From the NCBI GenBank assembly GCA_963761705.1, contig CAVXHK010000001.1, positions 1,984,001 through 2,048,000 on the forward strand: 64,000 nucleotides of DNA, given 5' to 3'. The notes under the pieces were generated by a model. That model saw only the letters and a list, made by a program, of their open reading frames with translations. It was not told where the DNA came from and searched no databases. The position numbers and the translations under genes were made by a program. The DNA is from CAVVKW01 sp963761705 (GTDB taxonomy: Bacteria; Verrucomicrobiota; Verrucomicrobiia; Chthoniobacterales; JAATET01). Below are positions 50,547 through 59,220 of this stretch, in pieces (position 1 is the first letter of the stretch; each line of letters starts with the position of its first letter).

Positions 50547-50706
50547 GGCCAGAGACTCTCGCGGACCACGGGCAATGTCAGGCTGATTCGATCGCATATA
50601 CGACCTTCGCCGTATGGACGGTCTGGACACGTCGTGGGAATCTGGAATCGTCGAGCGTTGGGGGAGCCAGTGTCTCGAGCAACGAAAAATCAACGCAGAC
50701 GAATCA

Positions 50707-51525
50707 ATGACTATGAAGCAAATCAACAAACACTCCGCGCTCCGGGCGCTGGGAATCGGGGCGGTGATCGCGGCTCTGTCAATCGGGTCGGTGACGGCGC
50801 AAGTCGTGACGGCGTTCGAGTTCAATGAAGTCGCTGGCACGGGGCTGACGGGATTGATCAATTCAGGCACGGGCGGCGGATCGTTCGACGCTGATAACGC
50901 GGCCGCGCAGACGAACGGGAGCGGCGGCTTGGTCATCGGCGGGGTGGACCAGTTGGACGCAACCCGCCGCTACGCTTTCGTCGACGGTGGGGATATCACG
51001 AGCGGCGTCATCCAATTGGATCTGACCGTGACCAGCTGGAATTTTGCGGACGTTGAGTTTTCTCCGCAATTTCAGTTTAACGTCATCAACGACGACCCAG
51101 CCGCAATTGGGATCGCGGGAATCATCTTCGACGTCGGTGACACGGACGTGTTCGTCAACTCGATCTCGGATACTGGGACTGAGAACCCTTCGTCGGCGGA
51201 CGTTGCTTTCTCGAAGGTTCTCAGTAGTCCCATTTTGTTTCGGCTGACGATCAACCTCGATGCGCTGACCTACGGGTTGCAATACGACGACGGGACTGGT
51301 TTTCAGACGGTTGGGGTGACTCAGGCGCTCGACGGGTTTGATCCAGCCGACAATATCCTGGCCCGAGAGTTTCAGCTCGTCACGCGGGATGACAGCACGG
51401 GCAGCTCGTTCGTCGTGGACTCGCTCACCCTGACGGTCGTGCCCGAGCCATCCACGATGGCCCTCTTTTTGTTGGCACTCGTTGGGGGGGTGGTTGCTCT
51501 ACGCGGTCGGCGGCAAGAGGCGTGA
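50707..51525 (+). CDS. PEP-CTERM sorting-domain protein
   Basis: 272 residues with a signal peptide (to about SVTAQ) and the C-terminal sorting tail VPEPSTMALFLLALVGGVVA then RGRRQEA. The middle is beta-rich with a FNEVAGTGLTGL start, resembling a lectin- or LamG-like fold; the binding target is unknown. PEP-CTERM proteins are processed by an exosortase and stay in an extracellular matrix. No exosortase gene is in the window. ATG 50707 is followed by ATG 50713. It is 25 bp ahead of the prepilin gene. Confidence 0.87.
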   Translation: MTMKQINKHSALRALGIGAVIAALSIGSVTAQVVTAFEFNEVAGTGLTGLINSGTGGGSFDADNAAAQTNGSGGLVIGGVDQLDATRRYAFVDGGDITSGVIQLDLTVTSWNFADVEFSPQFQFNVINDDPAAIGIAGIIFDVGDTDVFVNSISDTGTENPSSADVAFSKVLSSPILFRLTINLDALTYGLQYDDGTGFQTVGVTQALDGFDPADNILAREFQLVTRDDSTGSSFVVDSLTLTVVPEPSTMALFLLALVGGVVALRGRRQEA

Positions 51526-51550
51526 TTGAATCTAGGTGCGGGGGACTCAC

Positions 51551-52246
51551 ATGAAAGCAAAACGGAAAAATCGCCTTCCCCTAGGCTTCACGCTCATTGA
51601 GGTCTTGGTCGTTGTTTCGATCATCTCGATTCTGGCGGCTCTCGTGGTGCCGGTGCTTGGGAAGATGAACGTCTCGGCGAACATCACCCGCTCGTTGAGT
51701 AATCAGCGGACGATCGCCGCGGCTGCGCTAACCTACGCGAACGAGAACGGGACGTTGCCGGGCCCGACCTGGACGTTCATCAGTTCGCCGGAGTACGAGC
51801 GGTTGTTGCCGGAGGCGGAGCAGAAAAAGAATCTTCGCAGGATTCTGGCGGATTACATTCCTGAGCGGAAAAACGTCTGGATCGGCAGCAATCCGAAGAC
51901 CGCCGAAGTCAGCAAAGATATGGTGGTGCTGGCGCTGAACAATCGAACGACGACCGAGCCAGCCCGTTTTTTTGGTTACCCTTCTTCGCGGACGACGACG
52001 CAGCCGAAAAATCCGATTCAGATCGCTTCCGCCGACTACCAGCGAGGCACTCGAGGATACGACGTCACGCAGCCGAGCCAAATTTGGATGATTTCGGACG
52101 TGGATAACGTGAACTACAACGGGTTGCCCAACGGCGACGAATTTGCCCCGATCAACGGGGGGCGGGTCTACGTTTTTTTCGACGGTCACGGATCGTTCGT
52201 GAAGGACGCGGATCGTCCCGCGAACGCGGATCAGCGAGGCAACTAA
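51551..52246 (+). CDS. Prepilin-type N-terminal cleavage/methylation protein
   Basis: 231 residues from ATG 51551. The type IV prepilin signal is clear: LGFTLIEVLVVVSIISILAA, with Glu at +5 after the Gly-Phe site. The rest has the pseudopilin pattern of Verrucomicrobia and Planctomycetes: LSNQRTIAAAALTYANENGT, IWMISDVDNVNYN and VYVFFDGHGSFV. It may be part of a secretion pseudopilus or a surface fibre. No pilus machinery is nearby. It probably shares a transcript with the PEP-CTERM gene. Confidence 0.85.
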   Translation: MKAKRKNRLPLGFTLIEVLVVVSIISILAALVVPVLGKMNVSANITRSLSNQRTIAAAALTYANENGTLPGPTWTFISSPEYERLLPEAEQKKNLRRILADYIPERKNVWIGSNPKTAEVSKDMVVLALNNRTTTEPARFFGYPSSRTTTQPKNPIQIASADYQRGTRGYDVTQPSQIWMISDVDNVNYNGLPNGDEFAPINGGRVYVFFDGHGSFVKDADRPANADQRGN

Positions 52247-52262
52247 GCGGCGAGTTCTTGTA

Positions 52263-53540
52263 ATGGTGGAGTCATTGGTTCGACCCGTTCGGGAAGACAA
52301 ATTGAACGGTGCCCTCGCTCGGGAGTTTCAGCGACTCGAGGAGACCGAGGCTGAGCGAGCCAATCTGTTGAGTGACTGGGTTGGGACTAATTCGGGGAGT
52401 TGGAACCAAGCCGGACTTGGCTTGCAGCGGGAGCGGTTACGGCACGCCTTCGCCCGACTGGGTGGGGATATGGCCGAGGAGACGATGGCTGCGTCGAATT
52501 CGGAATCATCGGCGGAAGCTCTCTCGGCGGGCGAGCGCAGGATTCTGACCGTTCGTAAACGTCCGGAGGCATCGTTACAGGTGATGCTCGTGGGGCACTA
52601 CGACACCGTCTACGGGAGCGACGATGGGTTTCAAAGGGCGGAGCGAGCGGGGCGGGAGGTGCTGCGGGGGCCGGGGACGGCGGACATGAAGGGCGGTCTG
52701 GTCGTGATGCTTTCGGCGCTGGAGGCATTCGAGCGGGCGACGGATGGTGAGAGCGAGCTGGGGTGGACCGTTTTTCTCAACCCGGACGAAGAGATCGGTT
52801 CGATCTGGAGCGAGCCGTCGTTGGTGCGGCACGCTGAGGGGAGCGACGTGGCGTTGGTCTATGAGCCGTCGCTGCCGGATGGGGGGTTGGTTAGTGCGCG
52901 AAAGGGATCTGGGACGTTCACGTTTCGGGCGCGGGGAAAGGCGGCGCACGCGGGGCGGGATTTCGCCGCAGGGCGGAACGCGATCTGCCTGCTGGCGAGG
53001 TTGGTGTCGGCTCTCGATGGATTGAACGGACGGCGGGATGGGCTGACGGTAAATGTCGGTCAAATCGAAGGAGGAGGTGCGCCGAACATCGTGCCTGCGC
53101 AAGCGTCGTGCCTGGTGAACGTGCGGACGGTCGTTCCGGAGGACGAAGCGTGGTTCCGCGAGCGGTTGGAGGAAGTGCTGCGGGCGCTGGGTGGCGGAGA
53201 GGGCTACGGGTTGGAAATGGTGGGGCAGTTCTCGAGTTCGCCGAAACCGGAAACGGTGGGAACGCGGCGGCTGCTCGACGCGATGGCGGAGATCGGCGGC
53301 GAGCTGGGGGTTGATTTATCCTGGGCGCCGACGGGCGGAGCCTGCGACGGCAATCGGTTGCAGGCTGTCGGGTTGCCGACGCTCGACAGTCTGGGCGTGG
53401 TGGGGGCGCATTTGCACAGCGACGAGGAATTCATGCACATCCCGAGTCTGACCGAGCGGGCGAAGATGAGCGCGCTGCTGCTCGCGATGCTGAGTCGCGG
53501 GGAGGTCGTCGGGCGTCGGGCGGGGCGGGCGGTCCGTTGA
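52263..53540 (+). CDS. M20-family metallopeptidase (carboxypeptidase G2-like)
   Basis: 425 residues. Zinc site: His in VGHYDTVYG, Asp in GPGTADMKGG, Glu pair in NPDEEIGS, and late His in GAHLHSDEEFMH. The small-domain insert runs through AGRDFAAGRNAICLLARL. The family includes glutamate carboxypeptidases and deacylases of N-acyl amino acids. In this locus it might act on peptides taken in by Opp, or on succinylated amino acids produced by AstA/AstB; the latter is speculation. It is 16 bp after the prepilin gene and 67 bp before oppB. Confidence 0.83.
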   Translation: MVESLVRPVREDKLNGALAREFQRLEETEAERANLLSDWVGTNSGSWNQAGLGLQRERLRHAFARLGGDMAEETMAASNSESSAEALSAGERRILTVRKRPEASLQVMLVGHYDTVYGSDDGFQRAERAGREVLRGPGTADMKGGLVVMLSALEAFERATDGESELGWTVFLNPDEEIGSIWSEPSLVRHAEGSDVALVYEPSLPDGGLVSARKGSGTFTFRARGKAAHAGRDFAAGRNAICLLARLVSALDGLNGRRDGLTVNVGQIEGGGAPNIVPAQASCLVNVRTVVPEDEAWFRERLEEVLRALGGGEGYGLEMVGQFSSSPKPETVGTRRLLDAMAEIGGELGVDLSWAPTGGACDGNRLQAVGLPTLDSLGVVGAHLHSDEEFMHIPSLTERAKMSALLLAMLSRGEVVGRRAGRAVR

Positions 53541-53607
53541 TGAGAGGCAGGCGGCGGCGTTTCTTGTCGTCGGGTGAGGCGGGGGTCGGTGAGAGTGCCG
53601 GGGAGCC

Positions 53608-54522
53608 ATGAGGATGTTCGTTTCCAGATTTGCCTCGATGCTGCTGGTGCTTTGGGGGGTGGCAACGGTGACGTTCTTCATCATTCGGCTCGCGCCGGGT
53701 GGGCCGTTTGACAATGACCGGTCGGTGCGCCCGGAGGTGCTCGCTGAGCTGGAGTCGCACTACGGATTGGATCAACCGCTGGTGACGCAATACGCGCAAT
53801 ACCTCGGCAATCTGCTCCGCGGCGATCTCGGGCCCTCGTTCAAATATCCGGGTCGGACGGTGAACGAGATCATCCTCGAAGCGCTGCCCGTCTCCTTGGA
53901 ACTGGGGCTTTGGGCGCTGCTCATCGCTTTGGGATTCGGGATTCCGGTCGGAATCTGGGCGGCGCGGCGGCGGGGGGAGTGGACGGATCAAATGGCGATG
54001 GGGCTGTCGGCGCTCGGGGTGTGTCTGCCGACCTTTGTCGTGGGTCCGATTCTCATTCTGATCTTTGCGCTCTGGCTGGGCTGGCTGAATTCGTCCGGGT
54101 GGACGAGTCCGTCGGACCGGATCCTGCCGGCGATCACTCTGGGGGCGGCTTACGTCGCCTACGTTGCTCGACTCATGCGGAGCGGGTTGGTCGAGGAGTT
54201 GAAGAAGAACTACGTCCGGAGTGGGCGGGCGAAGGGAGTTCGCGAAGGGACTCTCGTGTGGAAACACGCGATGCGGCTCGCGGTGACACCGGTCGTGGCG
54301 TACCTGGGGCCGGCGATGGCGGGGATTCTCACCGGATCGTTTGTGGTCGAGTCGATCTTTCAGGTTCCGGGGCTGGGGCGCTTCTTCGTGACGGCTTCGC
54401 TCAATCGGGATTACACGCTGGTGTTGGGGATGGTGCTTTTTTACGCGGCGCTCATTTCGATTTTCAATTTCATCGCCGATCTTGCGCAAGCGGGGCTGAA
54501 TCCGCGCATCCGCCATGCATGA
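53608..54522 (+). CDS. oppB: Oligopeptide ABC transporter permease (OppB-like)
   Basis: 304 residues with six membrane helices. FFIIRLAPGGPFD near the start is typical of OppB, and the EAA loop is in VRSGRAKGVREGTLVWKHA followed by MRLAVTPVV. It forms the channel with OppC. Starts ATG 53608, overlaps oppC by 8 bp. The order M20-oppB-oppC suggests these serve the peptide-binding protein encoded at 45519. Confidence 0.9.
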   Translation: MRMFVSRFASMLLVLWGVATVTFFIIRLAPGGPFDNDRSVRPEVLAELESHYGLDQPLVTQYAQYLGNLLRGDLGPSFKYPGRTVNEIILEALPVSLELGLWALLIALGFGIPVGIWAARRRGEWTDQMAMGLSALGVCLPTFVVGPILILIFALWLGWLNSSGWTSPSDRILPAITLGAAYVAYVARLMRSGLVEELKKNYVRSGRAKGVREGTLVWKHAMRLAVTPVVAYLGPAMAGILTGSFVVESIFQVPGLGRFFVTASLNRDYTLVLGMVLFYAALISIFNFIADLAQAGLNPRIRHA

Positions 54523-55365
54523 CGTGGCCTCGGTGCAGACGCGGGGCGCGCGGAGCGTCTTCGGGGGGGCGCTTTTTTTGGTCGCGGTGGGGTTTCTCGC
54601 GATTTTGGGGACGGCTTGTCTGGTTGGGCCGAGTTTATTTCCCGACGCGGCGAGGGAGCAGCACCTGGCGCTGGGCGCGGTCGGTCCGAGTGGGGAGCAT
54701 TGGTTTGGAACGGACGTGCTGGGTCGGGATCAGTTGGCGCGGATGCTGGAGGGCGGACGGATCTCGCTGGGGGTGGGGCTTTGCGCCGCGTTGGTCTCGT
54801 TGGTGATCGGGGTGCTCTACGGCGGGGTGGCGGGTTACGCGGGCGGGCGAATCGACGCGGCGATGATGCGGGTCGTCGATCTCCTGTACGCGCTGCCCTT
54901 CGCGGTGGTGGTGATTTTGCTCATGGTGGTATTTGGGCGGAGCTTCTTTTTGTTGTTCGTGGCGATTGGGGCGTTGGAATGGATGACGACCGCGAGGATC
55001 GTGCGGTCGCAGGTGCTCGCGGTGCGGAAGCTGGACTACGTGCTGGCGTCGCGGGTCGTGGGCGCGGGTCGCGCGCGGATTTTTTTCCGGGGAATCCTGC
55101 CGAACATCTCGGGACCGGTGATCGCTTACACGACGCTGAACGTGCCTTCGATTATCCTGCTGGAGTCATTTCTGAGTTTTCTGGGGCTGGGGCCCAGCCG
55201 CCGCTGAGTTCATGGGGGACGCTGATCAAGGAGGGGGCGGAAATGATGGAGATCTACCCGTGGCTGCTGCTGTTTCCGGCGTTCTTTTTCACCGCGACGT
55301 TGCTGGCGTTGAACGTGGTGGGGGATGGGTTGCGGGAGGCGTTTGATCCGAGTGGGGGGAAGTGA
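54515..55365 (+). pseudogene. oppC: Oligopeptide ABC transporter permease (OppC-like), frameshifted near the C-terminus
   Basis: The first frame runs from MHDVASVQTRGARSVFGGAL to ESFLSFLGLGPSRR and a stop at 55207. The family's conserved end continues in the next frame as AQPPLSSWGTLIKEGAEMM and FFTATLLALNVVGDGLREAF. Adding one G in the run GGGCTGGGGCCC near 55190 gives LGLGAQPPLSSWG, which is the normal OppC sequence. The EAA loop is before the break. As read, the last membrane helix would be lost. Confidence 0.78.
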
Positions 55366-55373
55366 GACTTCGC

Positions 55374-56552
55374 CTACTTGATGCCGACGCTGGAGGAGCG
55401 TTTGGCGAGGTTGCGTCGAGGCTTTTTCTTTTTCGTGAGGTCGGTGCGGTGGGCAACTTTGTCGATTTGGCCGACTTTGAGGTATTGCTGGCGGACTTTC
55501 TCCAGCATTTCGTCGCGACGGTCGTAGAGCTTCTTGGGCTTTCTCGGCTTGGTTTTGCTGAGGGCGTAGGCGGTGATGAGGGGGAGTGCGACGGTGCTGT
55601 CGAGGTAACAAACGACGCAGTCGGGCAGGGAATCGGGATCGATTTTTCCCCAGCTCACGGCTTCTCCCGGGGTTGCTCCGCTGAGGCCGCCGGTGTCGGG
55701 TCGGGCGTCGGTGCACTGGAGGAAGTAGTCGTGGCCGCGTTCTTCGATGCCCATCACTTCCTGAATCTGGGGTTCGGTCTGGAGCATGAAATTCTTCGGA
55801 CTGCCGCCACCGAGAATGAAAACGCTGCTTTTCCCGCCGGAGGATTTGGCGTCGTAGACAATCGAGGCGGTTTGGTTGACGTCGCGGTTGACGTCGAAGC
55901 TGAGCTTGGAATCGCGCAGCGACATGGCGGCGACGTTCATTCCGATCGACGAATCGCCGGGGCTGCTCGTGAAGATGGGGACGCGGTATTTGTAGGCGGC
56001 GGCGAGGAGGCTGTGCTCGGAGATGCCGAGGGTCTTCTCGCGTTCGTGGACGTATTTACCGAGGAGGAAATGGAATTCGTCGGTGCCGAGGGAGCGTTGA
56101 AATTCGGGACCCTGGATGACCTGGCGGACGAAGGCGTCGGTGTCGAGGAGGACGTCGTAGTCGAAGAGGACGTCATAGATGCGGATGACGCCGGCGTGGC
56201 GGAGGTCGATGTCGTTGAGGTTCGGCGAGCCGGCGAAGAGTTCCATCCCGAGGCCGTAGTGGAGGTCGTGGTAGAGGTTGGCCCCGGTCGAAATGATCCA
56301 GTCGACGAACCCGACTTTGAGGAGGGGGACGAGGCAGGATTTTCCGAGGCCGGCGGGGGTGAGGGCGCCGGTGAGAGACATCCCGACGGTGCCGTCTCCT
56401 TCGAGCATTTTGTTGGTAAAGAGGCGGCAGGCTTCGGCGAGTCGGGCGCCGTTGTAGGCTTTGAAGGTGCCGTCGACGAGGTCGGCGACGGACATGTTTT
56501 TCCTCGCGGGCGTGGGGAGGAGGCGCGGGAATTGTTTGTTGAGCGTGGGCAT
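55374..56552 (-). CDS. Deoxyhypusine-synthase-like protein
   Basis: 392 residues. The DHS fold is shown by MSLTGALTPAGLGKSCLVPL, the NAD region with TSSPGDSSIGMNVAAMSLRD and the catalytic Lys in TPGEAVSWGKIDP. In archaea and eukaryotes DHS transfers aminobutyl from spermidine to a lysine of eIF5A/aIF5A; bacteria lack that target, so bacterial members may make homospermidine or act on another amine. Basic tail KKKKPRRNLAKR. Convergent with the opp genes; the start at 56552 also allows an internal Met near 56495. Confidence 0.82.
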   Translation of the reverse strand: MPTLNKQFPRLLPTPARKNMSVADLVDGTFKAYNGARLAEACRLFTNKMLEGDGTVGMSLTGALTPAGLGKSCLVPLLKVGFVDWIISTGANLYHDLHYGLGMELFAGSPNLNDIDLRHAGVIRIYDVLFDYDVLLDTDAFVRQVIQGPEFQRSLGTDEFHFLLGKYVHEREKTLGISEHSLLAAAYKYRVPIFTSSPGDSSIGMNVAAMSLRDSKLSFDVNRDVNQTASIVYDAKSSGGKSSVFILGGGSPKNFMLQTEPQIQEVMGIEERGHDYFLQCTDARPDTGGLSGATPGEAVSWGKIDPDSLPDCVVCYLDSTVALPLITAYALSKTKPRKPKKLYDRRDEMLEKVRQQYLKVGQIDKVAHRTDLTKKKKPRRNLAKRSSSVGIK

Positions 56553-56583
56553 GGGATTTCGACGTTCGATTTCGGGTGACTGA

Positions 56584-56781
56584 CTAGTCCATGAAGAAAG
56601 GACTCGTTTCGGCTTCTGCGTAGCTCGTGTCGTCGAAGGGGGCGTCGAGCGACGGTTGGGGTTCGCCCTGGGCCTGGATCTGGGCCGCCGCGTCGTCGTC
56701 GGTGGCGAGTTCGGATTGCGGGGTGGTGGCGCAGGCGGCGAGCGTGAGGGTTGTGGCGAGGAGTGCGAAAGGTCGGATCAT
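56584..56781 (-). CDS. Small lipoprotein of unknown function
   Basis: 65 residues. The signal peptide ends in the lipobox LTLAAC, giving an acylated Cys near residue 17. The mature part is short and acidic (SELATDDDAAAQIQAQGE, then DAPFDDTSYAEAETSPF). No family recognised. It lies between the DHS-like gene and proC. Confidence 0.65.
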   Translation of the reverse strand: MIRPFALLATTLTLAACATTPQSELATDDDAAAQIQAQGEPQPSLDAPFDDTSYAEAETSPFFMD

Positions 56782-56866
56782 CGTTGAGATTTAGAACAGT
56801 TTGCCCTCGACGAAAACGAGAAACGCCCGCTTGAGGTGGGACCGGGGCCGTCCTACGTTCGCCGCC

Positions 56867-57658
56867 ATGAAGATTGCTTTTTTGGGGGCCGGAAAGATGG
56901 CGACGGCGCTGGCGCGGGGCTTGGTGGATTCGGAGGTTTGCGGAGCGGGTGACATCACCGTCGCCGACGCGAGTAACGTGGCGCGGAGCGCGCTGGCTTC
57001 GCAGCTCGGCGTGAAGGCGGCGGAGTCGAACGAGGCGGCGGTCAAGGTCGCGGACGCGGTGATTCTCTGCGTGAAGCCGTCGGATGCGGCGGCGGCGCTC
57101 GAGCCGTGCGCGGGGGCGCTGGACGGGAAGTTGTTCATCTCGATCGCGGCGGGTCTGACTTTGGAGTCATTGGGGAAGATGGTCGGTGACGGCGTGCGCG
57201 TCGTGCGAGCGATGCCGAACACTGCGGCCCAGGTCGGGCGGAGTGCGACGGCGTTCGCTGCTGGGCCGGGGGTGACGGACGTGGATCTCGCGCTGACTCG
57301 GAAAATATTTGGCGCGGTCGGGTTGGCACTGCCGGTGCCCGAGTCGCAACTCGACGCCGTGACGGGGTTAAGCGGGAGCGGACCGGCTTACGTTTATCTC
57401 GTGATCGAGTCGCTGTCGGACGGCGGCGTGGCGGCAGGCTTGCCGCGAGCGCTGGCTTCCCAATTGGCGGTGCAGACGGTGATGGGCGCAGCGGCGATGG
57501 TGGCGGAGACGAAGGAGCACCCGGCGGTGCTGCGGGAGGCGGTGACGAGTCCCGGTGGGACGACGGCGGCTGGGCTGCGGGTGCTGGAAAGTGCGGCGGT
57601 GCGGTCGGCGTTCATCGAGGCCGTTGGTGCGGCTACGGATAAATCGACTGGGGGCTAA
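56867..57658 (+). CDS. proC: Pyrroline-5-carboxylate reductase
   Basis: 263 residues from ATG 56867. KIAFLGAGKMATALARGL is the NAD(P) binding site, VRAMPNTAAQVGRSATAFAAG the central block and LSGSGPAYVYLVIESLSDGG the substrate site, followed by the TSPGGTTAAGL end. It makes proline from pyrroline-5-carboxylate. The upstream frame to 56801 lacks similarity. Ends 3 bp before the TPR gene. Confidence 0.93.
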   Translation: MKIAFLGAGKMATALARGLVDSEVCGAGDITVADASNVARSALASQLGVKAAESNEAAVKVADAVILCVKPSDAAAALEPCAGALDGKLFISIAAGLTLESLGKMVGDGVRVVRAMPNTAAQVGRSATAFAAGPGVTDVDLALTRKIFGAVGLALPVPESQLDAVTGLSGSGPAYVYLVIESLSDGGVAAGLPRALASQLAVQTVMGAAAMVAETKEHPAVLREAVTSPGGTTAAGLRVLESAAVRSAFIEAVGAATDKSTGG

Positions 57659-57661
57659 GTC

Positions 57662-58312
57662 GTGAGGATCCGATTTTTGATTCTGGCGCTCGTGGTTGGC
57701 GGCGGCGCGGTGGCGCAGGAAAATCCCGACACGTTCGTGCCGGACGTGGCGCGTTCGGCGGCGGCGGAGGGGAACGAGGCGTTCGCGCGGGGTGATTACG
57801 ACGCTGCGCGGGAGGCCTACCGCAAGGTCATCGAGCTCGCGCCGAATAACGTGGTGGGTTCAGTGAATCTGGGTGTCGTCGAGTACCGGGCGGGGAACCT
57901 CGAGACCGCGGAGACGGTGCTCATGAACGTCGTGCAACAGCGGATCAAGACGGGGGCGGCGTGGCTGACGTTGGGGATCATGTTCTACGAAAACAATCGA
58001 ATCGACGAGGCCCTGGCGGCGCTGGCCCAGGCGACGCTTTACGACGAGGGGAACGCGCGGGCGCACAATTACTTTGGCGTGACGATGGGGGTGAAGGGAT
58101 GGAAGGACGGGGCCGAGGCGGAGTTGCGGCGGGCGGTTGAACTGGATCCCGAGTACCGCGACGCGCATTACAATCTGGCGTTGCTTTACCTGGAGCGGCG
58201 CCCGCCCTCGGTCGAACTGGCCAAGCGGCACTATTACCGGTCAGTGGAGCTGGGCGCACCGCGGGACGCGGTTCTGGAAAAAAATCTTAAAGTTACGACC
58301 GGTGCCCGCTAG
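57662..58312 (+). CDS. Exported TPR-repeat protein
   Basis: 216 residues, GTG start at 57662, with a hydrophobic signal (MRIRFLILALVVGGGAVAQ). At least three tetratricopeptide repeats follow: GNEAFARGDYDAAREAYRKV, VVEYRAGNLETAETVLMNVV, ALAQATLYDEGNARAHNYFG and GAEAELRRAVELDPEYRDAH. It probably scaffolds other envelope proteins. Directly downstream is a D,D-peptidase, so a role in wall growth is possible but unproven. Confidence 0.82.
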   Translation: MRIRFLILALVVGGGAVAQENPDTFVPDVARSAAAEGNEAFARGDYDAAREAYRKVIELAPNNVVGSVNLGVVEYRAGNLETAETVLMNVVQQRIKTGAAWLTLGIMFYENNRIDEALAALAQATLYDEGNARAHNYFGVTMGVKGWKDGAEAELRRAVELDPEYRDAHYNLALLYLERRPPSVELAKRHYYRSVELGAPRDAVLEKNLKVTTGAR

Positions 58313-58325
58313 CTTCTTGCGGATC

Positions 58326-59144
58326 GTGAACCATCTGCGCCTCGCTCTCGCCCTTTTTCTCGCCGCCCACGTGGCGGTGGCCGCTGATCCGCCGAAAATT
58401 TACGGCAAGTCGGCGATCCTCTTCGACGCGAACACGGGGGAGGTTCTTTACAAGAAGGCGGACACCTATTCAACGCCGGTCGCGAGCACCCAGAAGCTTC
58501 TCACGGCGCTCGTCGTGGCGAAGTCGGGGGATCTCGACGGAAAGCTGACCATTGATAAATCGGACACCCTCGAGGAGCCGACGAAGCTGTACCTCAAGGA
58601 GGGGGACCAATATCGCCGGGCGGATCTGCTCAAGGCGCTGCTCGTGAAGAGCGCGAACGACGTGGCCCACGCCCTCGGACGGGACAACGCGGGGAGCATC
58701 GACGAGTTTGCGGCAAAGATGAATCGCGAGGCGCAGCGGCTCGGAGCGCAGAATTCGAACTTCGTGAACGCGAACGGCCTTCCGGATAGCCGACAGGTGT
58801 CGACGGCGCGAGACATGGCGTGCATCGCGCGGGCGGCTTATCGAAATCCGCTGCTGCGCGACATCATGGCGATCAAGTCGTATCGATTCGAATACGCGAG
58901 TGGGAAAGGCGTGACTCTCACGAATACCAACCGCGTGTTGCGCACGTATTCGTTCTGCAACGGAATGAAGACCGGCTACACGAATCTCTCCGGGCATTGT
59001 CTCATCGCGAGTGGGTCCTACGGCGGACGCGACATGATCGCGGTGGTGCTACGGAGTAACAAGGCGAACGTGTGGGATGACTGCGCGTCTCTGTTGGAAT
59101 ACGGGTTGGGGATTGATCGGCGGAAATTCATGGGCGGGTCGTGA
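58326..59144 (+). CDS. D-alanyl-D-alanine carboxypeptidase (second copy, DacC-like)
   Basis: About 272 residues from GTG 58326, with a signal NHLRLALALFLAAHVAVAA. The catalytic motifs are STQK in VASTQKLLTAL, SAN in VKSANDVAHALG, and KTG in NGMKTGYTNLSG. It trims peptidoglycan pentapeptides. A TTG at 58317 is an alternative start. The C-terminal extension is short. It follows the TPR gene closely and precedes the repeat copy D. Confidence 0.88.
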   Translation: MNHLRLALALFLAAHVAVAADPPKIYGKSAILFDANTGEVLYKKADTYSTPVASTQKLLTALVVAKSGDLDGKLTIDKSDTLEEPTKLYLKEGDQYRRADLLKALLVKSANDVAHALGRDNAGSIDEFAAKMNREAQRLGAQNSNFVNANGLPDSRQVSTARDMACIARAAYRNPLLRDIMAIKSYRFEYASGKGVTLTNTNRVLRTYSFCNGMKTGYTNLSGHCLIASGSYGGRDMIAVVLRSNKANVWDDCASLLEYGLGIDRRKFMGGS

Positions 59145-59160
59145 GCTGGGGTGAGGGGTT

Positions 59161-59198
59161 GGCGGCTTGGCCGGTTGATGTGGTTCATTGGCTGGAAG
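59161..59198 (+). repeat. Interspersed hairpin-tail repeat, copy D
   Basis: GGCGGCTTGGCCGG hairpin-like start, then a 24-nt tail TTGATGTGGTTCATTGGC ending TGGAAG (59198). The last 14 nt match copies B and C. It lies between the D,D-peptidase and the UvrD-type helicase, both on the plus strand. Confidence 0.7.
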
Positions 59199-59220
59199 CC
59201 AGTGCGACGGATGAGGTCTG

